Positions 10,399-18,401 of a stretch of 22,266 nt of DNA are shown here, piece by piece. This DNA is from Pelargonium nanum. Taxonomy: Eukaryota > Streptophyta > Magnoliopsida > Geraniales > Geraniaceae. The DNA lies in NCBI GenBank assembly GCA_036897485.1, contig JAYMTF010001610.1, positions 1 through 22,266 of the forward strand, in the 5' to 3' direction. Under the pieces are notes generated by a model. The model had not been told where the DNA came from, did no database searches, and saw nothing but the letters and a program-made list of their open reading frames with translations. Positions within the stretch are counted from its first letter, which is position 1. Each line of letters opens with the position of its first letter. Made by a program: the position numbers and the translations under genes.

Positions 10399-10640
10399 AT
10401 TCTTTGTCCATGGACAACATTCATAGTACTTTTGCTCACTTGTTGTTGCTTCCCAATGTTTTGAATGTTTGTTGTAAAAGAGATTGGTAGTTTTGGTTAT
10501 GATGTTAAGACCCACACAGATTGTTTGTAATGTCTGTTGTGATCAAACATAAAACTGTGAGAATATATTGGAAATCATTAATTTTTTTCTTATGCGCAGA
10601 GTTGGGAGTTTTCTTATCAGTTGAGTTACACATAACTGAT
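10399..10640. other. 3' untranslated and flanking sequence of CESA4
   Basis: Non-coding sequence after the TAG at 10396-10398. It probably holds the 3' UTR; the T-rich and TTGT-rich stretch at 10430-10535 is typical of plant 3' ends, but no poly(A) site can be fixed by eye. Confidence 0.5.
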
Positions 10641-10745
10641 AGCTCTCCTTTTCACCACCTCATACTGTCGACGAAGAGATAGAACCCGAGATCTAGAAAA
10701 GAATTCTAAACGTTTAAACCACTTGACTTATCAAGTCTTGGTCAC
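10641..10745 (-). mobile_element. tRNA-derived SINE-like relic
   Basis: On the minus strand, 10730-10719 read TAAGTCAAGTGG, close to the tRNA A-box form TRGCTCAAGTGG. Positions 10687-10676 read GGGTTCTATCTC, close to a B box (GGTTCGANTCC). The spacing of 31 bp is normal for a tRNA-type internal promoter. The sequence cannot fold as a whole tRNA by eye, so a SINE head or tRNA pseudogene is likelier. Ends and target duplication were not identified. Confidence 0.45.
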
Positions 10746-11276
10746 AAAATTTGTGTTTTGGTTATTGGGCGAACACTGATAGACATGAATCATATGAGTG
10801 GGCATCATGCATTGATGCAGCCTACTAGTCACCCACTATGAATTTCCTTTTCCGGCATTGTTTTGTCCCAAATGTATATTATAAATATGTGGAGTGAATC
10901 TCAAATTTATGAGATATGCATACATTGCACACCATTGTTATTTGAGATTTTGGAGGAAACTAAAAATGTAAATAAGGATTATTTCTATAATGTAAGACTG
11001 CTCCTATTTTATTCAAAATAAATTAAGACATTAGTGTCACAATTCATTTTATATTTTATAACGTTTAAGACAAAGTGTGATAGGAATTTATGACTGGATA
11101 ATGATTTAACAATATAATGTTCACTAGAATAAGTAATGTTATTTGTAATTTGATTTTCAATATTGGGTTGTTAAATCATAATAAAAATTACTACTACTAT
11201 TGATTTCCTTAAGAAAAATTCAAGTAGTAAAATAATCATTCATGCAAAAGAAATTGCATTTGTTTGCTTAAACAAA
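10746..11276. other. AT-rich intergenic sequence between CESA4 and the LINE
   Basis: No coding or RNA gene is seen. It contains the small inverted repeat at 11101-11179 and ends at the left target-site duplication of the LINE. Confidence 0.6.
11101..11179. repeat. 79-bp segment bounded by 12-bp perfect inverted repeats
   Basis: ATGATTTAACAA at 11101-11112 is the exact inverse complement of TTGTTAAATCAT at 11168-11179. The enclosed 55 bp is AT-rich and non-coding. It could be a small MITE relic or a chance hairpin; no flanking target duplication was clear. Confidence 0.5.
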
Positions 11277-11291
11277 AACTCTTTGATTTAA
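11277..11291 (+). repeat. Left target-site duplication of the LINE
   Basis: AACTCTTTGATTTAA matches AACTGTTTGATTTAA at 16623-16637 with one mismatch. The match extends three more A's to the left, but these overlap the poly(A) tail at the other end. The length (15-18 bp) is normal for L1-type target-primed reverse transcription. Confidence 0.85.
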
Positions 11292-11507
11292 AGGAAAAAG
11301 TGGTCTCTCTTGCTTTGAGAGCAAGTTTTGCCAGGTTGGCAATTAGGGTTTAGTTTTCTCAGCGGTTTTTCTGGTAAGAGGCGGCGGTAGAGGGCGGCGT
11401 CGGCAAGTGCAGTGGGTACAAGGTTTGGAAAGGACAGTACGTGCGAGGTTTGGTGTCTGGTTGGTAGTGGAATCCCGAGTTCGTTGTGTACTACAGTTTT
11501 CGTGAGG

Positions 11508-12524
11508 ATGGGAGAACTGATAGAGGCAGATTTTGGTGGTCTATGGATTGCAGAAGAGGAAAACGACTTTCTCGACCTCTCGACTATACCAGCAGGACCA
11601 TAGGGACCAACGGTCCAGACATGGAAGCTGGTGGGGCGCTTTCTGACCGACGCTCCCATCAACTTGCAGTTTATGTGGGATAATTTGGCCACAGCTTGGA
11701 AACCAACGTTGGGTGTTACTGTTTAAGAAGTCCCGCAGACCGGACTGACTCGTATGGATCCACCGCGATTCCTCTTTGAGTTCTATAATGCGAAAGAAGC
11801 TCACCGTTGCTTTGTGGATGGTCCATGGACGTATAACCATCACCTATTGATCTGGAAGGTGTTGGAGAAGGACGATAACCCTAGGGTGGTGGATCTCAAT
11901 TGGGTGAGTTTCTGGGTTCAAGTTCATGATCTTCCGGGTGACTGTGTTTCGGAGGAGGAGCTGAAGCTGGTGGGGAAGACGGTGGGCTCCTTTGTTGAAA
12001 CCGATCCTATGAACTTTAAACGAGGTTGGACGTCTTATTATCGTATTCGAGTTCTAGTGGATGTTCGCCAACCATTGCGAAGAAGAATGAAGATGAAGAA
12101 GGGCAATGGCGGATGGACGTGGGTGAACTTCAAATATGAAAAGCTATCAAACTTTTGTTTCTTCTGCGGTCGGTTAGGTCACCAAGAAAAATTATGTGCA
12201 CAATATTTGAGGGCAGGAGACGTGGGCATTGAGAGAGCCTATGGGGAGTTTATGAAGGCTACAAGAGGTAAACCAAATGTGCGAACTGGACTGAGATGGA
12301 GTAGAGCAAAAGGAGGTGCATGGCTGGATGGGGGTGCTGGTCCGTCAATAGAACCGGAAGGAAAAGACCCACTTAAGGAAGTTCAGGAGATGGAGGAGGA
12401 AAATTCGTTGCTGCTGGACGCAAAGCGGAGAAGAATGGAAGATTTGGAAGTAGTAAATGATAACATGAGCTCAAAAAACGTGAATATGGCGGGCATTCCG
12501 AGAAAAGTACGCCCGAGCCAATGA
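11508..12524 (+). pseudogene. LINE ORF1 (DUF4283-like and zinc knuckle), broken by two stops
   Basis: ORF1 proteins of plant LINEs bind the element RNA. One frame runs from ATG 11508 to TGA 12522-12524, interrupted by in-frame TAG at 11601-11603 and TAA at 11724-11726. Between and after the stops the frame keeps the DUF4283-like pattern: WKLVGRFLTDAPIN, then FLFEFYNAKEAHRCFVDGPW and NHHLLIWKVL. A CCHC zinc knuckle of form CX2CX4HX4C (CFFCGRLGHQEKLC) lies at 12156-12197. A basic tail with RRRMED follows. The stop codon overlaps the ORF2 start in an ATGA. Start choice: ATG 11508 (MGELIEADFGGLW) fits an ORF1 N-terminus; an upstream in-frame ATG at 11412 is less likely. Confidence 0.85.
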
Positions 12525-14687
12525 GCATTATAGCTTGGAAATGTCGCGGGCTGGGCAACCCGCGAACAGTTCAAGTATTGCACAACTTGGTGCAAGATAA
12601 GAGGCCGGATTTGTTATTTTTGTCTGAAACTAGAAGAACTCGGGAGGAGTTGGAAACCCTGCGAAAGAAATTGAAAATGTCGGGGTGTTATGCGAAGGAC
12701 TGTGTAGGGAGAAGCGGCGGCTTGGCCTTATTATGGGCTGATCGGGTCCAAGTATCCCTACATGGCAGTTCGAGGAATCATATTGACGTGTCGGTTTCAT
12801 CTCAAAAGTGGGGCTCGTGGAGGGTCACGAGCTATTATGGTGAGCCTGACAGAGCTAGACGTATACACTCATGGAACCGAATCAGAGGATTGGCAGGAGT
12901 ATCTGATAGGCCTTGGCTTTGTGTGGGGGACTTCAACGATTTGATTTTGGCATCAGAGAAACGAGGTGGAAACTCGCACCCGCAAGCTCTCTTGAATGGT
13001 TTCTTCTCCGCAATTGCGGATGCAGGCTTATCAGATTTGGGTTTTGAAGGTTATGAGTTTACATGGCGTAGAGGAAGTGGTCATAATGTTCGAGTCGAAG
13101 AGAGGTTGGATAGAGCCTTGGGGTCCGAGTTGTGGCGTCGGGATTTCGGAAATTGGAGAATAGCTCACCTACCCTTTTCGTCATCGGACCATAGCCCAAT
13201 ATGGATCCACCCGGTTGACGGGTATGATCAGCCAGTATCCCGGAGATTCAAGTTTGAAAATCACTGGCTTGGGGAGTACGACTGCGAAGAAACAGTGAAG
13301 AAGGGATGGTATGGAAGCTCGTTTTTTGAAAAATTGAAAAATTGCAGAGCTGAGTTGGAAGGTTGGGGCCGGTCGAAAACAAGGGACATGCTGCGAGAAG
13401 TCCGTGAGTCGAAAAACAGGTTGGAACGTTTAAGTGCACGTACAGACCCAGCTGGTCGGGTGCTTCTTGAGGAGGCGCGGTTAAGATATTTGTCGGCTTT
13501 GGAAAAACATGAAAAATACTGGAAGCAACGCTCGAAAGCGTTATGGTTAGAGAATGGTGACCAAAACACAAAGTTTTTTCATAGGGCGGCGTCGGCTAGA
13601 AAGCGGGCAAACAGCATTGAGAAGCTTGAATTGAACTCGGGTCAACAAGTTGAGGGTGGCGCTGCGATCCGAGACATGCTAGCAGTACATTTTTCAGATC
13701 AGTTTCGCTCTCGTAGTACCGGGGACATGAGTATGCTAGATATAATGGAGCCTCGAATTTCAGCCAAGCAAAATGCAGATTTGTTGAGGGAGGTGCAGTC
13801 AGAAGAGGTGAAGGCAGCAGTAGATTCGATGTTACCTGACAAGGCGCCGGGTCCGGACGGCCTAAACCCGGCATTTTTCCAGCACCATTGGCACATCATC
13901 GGGACTGACATCACCGATTTTGCTCGCCAAATTATAAGCTCTGGCGCGGTGCCTAACGAGTTAAACAAGACAAACCTGGTGATGATACCGAAGAAGACAA
14001 ATCCGACTTCGGTGAGTGATCTCCGCCCCATTGCCTTGTGCAATGTAATCTACAAAATTATATCCAAGGTGTTGGTGAATCGATTGAAACAAGTGTTAAA
14101 CTCGATCATTTCTGAGTCCCAAAGTGCCTTCATCCCAGGGCGTCTTATAACCGACAATATATGCATTGCAAATGAGATATTTCACACTATTAAGAGAAGG
14201 TCATCTAGCAATCCGGGTTAGGCGGCGTTGAAACTCGACATGGCTAAAGCGTACGATAGCGTCGAGTGGGACTTTCTCCGAGGTATGCTACTCAAAATGG
14301 GTTTCAATGGGACATGGACGAGTTTGATAATGAGTTGTGTTATGTCTGTGAGTTTCCAGATCGAGTTCGATAAAGGCCTATCAGATGTTTTTGTCCCGGA
14401 GAGAGGCATTAGGCAAGGTGATCCGCTATCACCATACTTATTTATCATTGTAGCGGAAGGTTTGTCGACTCTATTTCGGGTCAGAGAGCAAACGGGTCTG
14501 ATCCACGGGGTTTGTGTTGCTAGGGGCGCTCCGTCGATATCACATTTATTTTTCGCAGACGACGCTCTGATATTCTTCAGAGCAAGCAGGTCGGAGGCGG
14601 AGGTGGTGAAAGGAACTCTGGACTGGTATGAGAGAAGCTCCGGACAAAAAGTTAACTATCACAAATCGTCCGTCATGTTTAGTCCGG

Positions 14688-14790
14688 GCTTGCGTGGGAG
14701 GTGGTCGAGTTCAGAAGCTACGGGTTAATCAGGTAACTCAATTCGAACACTATCTAGGGGTTCCAGCTTGCGTGGGAGGTGGTCGAGTTC
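14688..14790 (+). repeat. 25-bp direct repeat inside LINE ORF2 linked to a frame change
   Basis: Positions 14688-14712 and 14766-14790 are identical, beginning GCTTGCGTGGGAGG. The second copy sits where the protein reads YLGVPACVGG, its expected place. The first lies just after VMFSPG, exactly where the reading frame moves from the one used upstream to the one used downstream. The first copy therefore looks like a patch copied from the second. Confidence 0.8.
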
Positions 14791-14985
14791 GGATTTTTGA
14801 TGAGCTAGTTGACAAAGTTCGCAATCGGGTTAACACGTGGGCTTCCAAAGCACTTTCTAAAGCAGGTAAGGAGGTTATCCTAAAGTCAGTAGCTCAATCG
14901 ATACCCACTTTCACGATGAGTGTTTATTTACTCCCTATTACGACCTGTGTCAAGCTGGAATTGATTATGAATGAATATTGGTGGA

Positions 14986-15001
14986 GGTCCGGGGGTCCGG
15001 G
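14986..15001 (+). repeat. 8-bp tandem duplication (GGTCCGGG twice) in LINE ORF2
   Basis: Two adjacent copies, 14986-14993 and 14994-15001. Gain of 8 bp accounts exactly for the frame change seen here, from MNEYWWRSGG to GRNRSGIHWKS. Confidence 0.7.
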
Positions 15002-16622
15002 GGTCGTAACAGGAGCGGAATTCACTGGAAAAGTTTGTCCGGTTTATGTGACAGCAAAGTTGTAGGAGGAGTGAGTTTTCGCCGGATTCATGAGTTTAAT
15101 TTGGCTTTATTGGGCAAGCAATTGTGGAGAATGGAGACCCAACCTTACTCGATGTTTAGTAAGGTGTTTAAGGCTCGATATTTCCCAACCACAATGGCTT
15201 TTAATGCCAATATAGGATCTGGACCAGGCTTCATCTGGCGTAGTATCCGATCTGCACAGGAGTACGTTCGCCAACAATGCTATGTTCGGATCGGTTCCGG
15301 AGATACAATCAGGGCTTGTGTCGACCCATGGGTTCCTACCATCCCTACGTTCATTCCGCGACCGCGCAGCGAAGTGTCATTACATGAAATAATGACGGTA
15401 ACAGTGGAAGAGTTGCGTGATCCAGTGACACGAAGTTGGGACGTCTCGAAACTTCAACACTGTTTGGTATCGAGGAGTGGAAGGAAATAGTGAAAATTCC
15501 AACGAACAGTAGAGTTACTTCAGATAGCTGGGTGTGGTCGTTAAAAAGGAATGGGATGTTTTCGGTTCGAAGTGCGTATCGCTCCTTGACTCGTCCTAGC
15601 GGTACGGTCGGAGGCAACCCGATATGGAAGACGATGTGGGCAACCCCGGTGCCTAACAAGATAAAACACTTCTACTGGAGGGTCCTATCGGATACGTTGC
15701 CGGTATTGACAAACTTGGCGAAGATGAGAGTTGAGGTCGATCCCATATGTTTGAGGTGCAAGTTAGAACCAGAGAGTATATCTCATGTTATTCTCAAATG
15801 CACCTTTGCACAAGCTTGGTCGGCGGTTGGTTTAAGAGGCGTTTGTGAAGCTGCTGGTGATATGGGAGAATGGTTTAATATGTTGTCAGGAAGGGGTGAC
15901 AAGGCGAGCTTTGTTCGGGCTATGTATTTGGGGTGGGGCCTATGGAAACTCCGGAATGACGGGGTGTGGTCGAATAATTGGAAAGAAGTCCAGGAGCTTA
16001 TAGCTATGACCAACTCTATGAGACTGGCGTGGGACGAGGTGAGAGTAGCGAAGGGCCGCGGACATCGATCAGTTACAATCCCGGCCGCGATCCAAAAGTG
16101 GTGCCCACCGGCGGCTGGTATGTTGAAGATGAATGTGGATGGAGCCAATTTCGACGCTGAGGGGCGGGCAGGCGGAGGCTGGGTGATTCGTGATCACTTG
16201 GGTTCCTGTCGGGGTGGTGGTCGGGTGGGTTGGTCATGCTCCCTTAACCCAATGCACTCTGAGATCCTGACCATCAAGGAAGCGCTGAGCTGGTTCATCA
16301 TGCAGGGGTGGAGGTCAGTGGTTGTTGAATCGGATGCGTTGGTGGTTATTCGTGCTTTGCAAACCGGAGGGAAGGATTCCAGTGCCTCGGATTTGATTAT
16401 TGATGACATCAGATTTTTATCCCGGTATTTTGATAGTCTACAGTTTCATTATGTTAGTCGGGTAGCTAATAGTGTGGCTCATACATTAGCTAGGTCTTCG
16501 ATTTGTGAAACAGGTTCTATTGGGTGGGTAGGAGATGCTTTTCTTGTACCGATCACGCACTTGTTACAAGCTTATTTGAGTTCTTAATATAGTTCTGAAC
16601 TTTTGCATTCAAAAAAAAAAAA

Positions 16623-16637
16623 AACTGTTTGATTTAA
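16623..16637 (+). repeat. Right target-site duplication of the LINE
   Basis: AACTGTTTGATTTAA directly follows (and its first A's merge with) the poly(A) tail; it pairs with 11277-11291 with one mismatch (G for C at the fifth base). Confidence 0.85.
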
Positions 16638-16742
16638 TTTCAAAATAAAAAGAAAAAACAGATTTATTGTCGTCGAGTACATAAGTTAACCGGTAAATGG
16701 TTGTTTGGCAAAGCCACCAATGAAGTTGTAAGTTGTAACACT

Positions 16743-16762
16743 TTATTCAAATATTTGAATAA
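16743..16762. repeat. 20-bp perfect palindrome
   Basis: TTATTCAAATATTTGAATAA reads the same on both strands. It lies about 100 bp right of the LINE insertion. It is AT-rich, so chance or a small hairpin is possible; no function assigned. Confidence 0.6.
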
Positions 16763-17036
16763 GATTTTAATATGGCGAGAAAGTCTTGTTAATCTTACTT
16801 AAATTAAGCCAAAACTATTAAGTTTAGATTGCAATGATGGATAAAAAGTTTGGATCCAGGGTTCCTTTGCTCTCACAGTTATTTTGAAACAAATTTTGTT
16901 GAGAAAGTGACAAAAGTTTTGGGCGAGAGAGTACTAATAATCCTTGAAATCGCATCTCTCTCCCGCTCTCAAAAGCCAAGTTCAAACTGAACATTCGCAA
17001 ATCAGAGGCCTCATGAGCTTCGTTTCTTCCTGATCA

Positions 17037-17324
17037 GTGATATGTTCTCTGAACAGATTCAGGTGTCTCCGCAATTACCTAACTCGCAAAACACCACATC
17101 ATCTCTTCCCTTCCGATCCAGATCAACTCACCACCTATTCGATTCAATGTCCCGTTCATGAAACATTCCTATTCCGTTGGTTGGATATGGATGAGCTGCT
17201 GATGCAATTGAATCAAGTTATTGCATCTATGGTTACACTGAATCTGCGTATACAAGTGGTTCCTTATTATGATCACAAATTTGCAGAGTTAAGGTACCAT
17301 TTTCGGCCTATCTATTTCATTTGA
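17037..17324 (+). other. Unrecognised short ORF or exon-like segment (95 codons), doubtful
   Basis: An open frame beginning MICSLNRFRCLRNYLTRK and ending FRPIYFI, with no motif I recognise. It follows a CT-rich leader-like patch (16955-16970), and two splice-donor-like AAG|GTACC words occur at its end (about 17291-17298 and just after 17330). It could be the first exon of a small gene, part of a non-coding RNA, a decayed gene end, or chance. Nothing downstream on the + strand joins to it convincingly. Confidence 0.15.
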
Positions 17325-18401
17325 AGGTACCGATGTTCATTTTCGACTGAAGAAATTTTGGTTATGAATTTATTTCATTGCTTCAATGTTACTTGACAAG
17401 TTAGGATTGTGGACTTGCCTCAGAAATTTTGCAGGATATGTTTGTGGTTCGGTTGTAACTATAGGCAACAGTAGAACTGCATAGTTGAGAAGACAGCCAC
17501 TAAACTAGGGCTTTTGTATGATTGATTTCACAAAATTGAAAAGATGAGATTTGATTTGGTTCAATTTGTTTTGTGTTCTGCTCTTTCAGTATGTTTTGTT
17601 TCTAGCAAGTTGTGTTTTTGAATTCTGTTGTCCTTTGCCTCAGATTTGGCATCAATTTTGTCACTGATTTCATTTTGATACCTTGTTTTTGTCCTTTATC
17701 AGTCCACTGTTTTGTTTTATGCATTTTATTTGTTGCACATATGTTTAGTTATCTAAGACTTCTATTTTATTGTCAAAAGTAGTCAATTGATCCCAAAACC
17801 AATAGGGCTTCGGTGGCTAACATGCTCTTATCTGTTAGCTGAAAGCATTGTCCTCAAATGTTTAGTTTTGGCATCAAAATTCTTACTGGTTTGGGTTCAA
17901 TCTTAGCCTTTCTTGCATAAGCAAACTTATTCAGTCCTAGTGTCGTTTTAGTGACTTGGCTTCCCCATTGGAATTTGGAAACGTGATGTGCATTTAGATA
18001 TTCATATACATTTTTCTGTCATATTCTGGTTGTTGTGCTTTCAAATCTTATATTGGGTTGGCATAATGTGAAATGAAAATTTAAAACTGAAAAGCCATGA
18101 ATTGGGTTTGCTTGGAAATCCCTTCACTTGCTCAAAGTCAACATAGGCTATTCGGTGAGTTTTCAATTTCTGTTGTTCTAATTAATTATAATGCTCCTAT
18201 AAAATAATAAATACTAGCAAGTTGCAATGCAGGAAGTAATATAATAAAAATCCTGGCTGCCAACATTGACCTTTTTTGTTTGTTTAAATTTTTGTTCACA
18301 TGACAGGATTCAATTTCTTACACATCCCCAAAGATTATTTTAGTACATTTGGGTTGATAAGTATATATGAGTGTCTAACTTTGCTAGTCATGCTAACACT
18401 A

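Larger units (their letters stand above)
12521..16587 (+). pseudogene. LINE ORF2 polyprotein (endonuclease, reverse transcriptase, RNase H), broken
   Basis: This encoded the retrotransposition enzyme. Endonuclease domain, 12521 to about 13215: SETR (E36), GDFND (D137, N139) and SDHSPI (D223, H224) are present, but the first metal-site Asn is Lys (WKCRG, codon 12539-12541). Reverse transcriptase, about 13800-14800: DKAPGPDGLN, the LKLDMAKAYD motif, IRQGDPLSPYLF and catalytic FADD (14552-14563). An in-frame TAG at 14219-14221 stands where related elements have a codon such as Trp. Frame then changes near 14690 (25-bp repeat), at 14986-15001 (8-bp tandem repeat) and near 15457-15461 (probable 1-nt loss). 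zf-RVT, 15622-15819: CX2C, then H and C, in the IWKTMW region. RNase H, about 16126-16509: D (16138-16140), E, D and a VAHTLAR motif, apparently intact. The coding region ends with TAA at 16585-16587. Confidence 0.88.
11292..16624 (+). mobile_element. Plant L1-type LINE (non-LTR retrotransposon), near full length, inactivated
   Basis: An element of about 5.3 kb, bounded by target-site duplications (11277-11291 and 16623-16637) and ending in a 14-base A run (16611-16624). Order: 5' leader of about 216 bp, ORF1 (11508-12524), ORF2 (12521-16587), a 23-bp 3' UTR, poly(A). ORF1 has a DUF4283-like region and a CCHC knuckle; ORF2 has endonuclease, reverse transcriptase, zf-RVT and RNase H regions, the usual set for plant L1 elements with an acquired RNase H. 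Two stops in ORF1, one stop and three frame changes in ORF2, plus a lost endonuclease residue, show it cannot move on its own. It is visibly more GC-rich than its flanks. Confidence 0.92.
16638..18401. other. AT-rich intergenic region between the LINE and the receptor kinase gene
   Basis: No gene is recognised. It contains a 20-bp palindrome (16743-16762), a CT-rich patch at about 16955-16970 that resembles a plant 5' leader, and an unplaced ORF at 17037-17324. Its right part (roughly 18200-18401) probably includes the 3' UTR of the minus-strand kinase gene. No tRNA, hairpin precursor or further transposon end was clear. Confidence 0.55.

Noticed and set aside
11288-11843. Minus-strand open frames across LINE ORF1
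   Set aside because: The plus-strand frame carries the DUF4283-like pattern and zinc knuckle; the minus frames have no motif.
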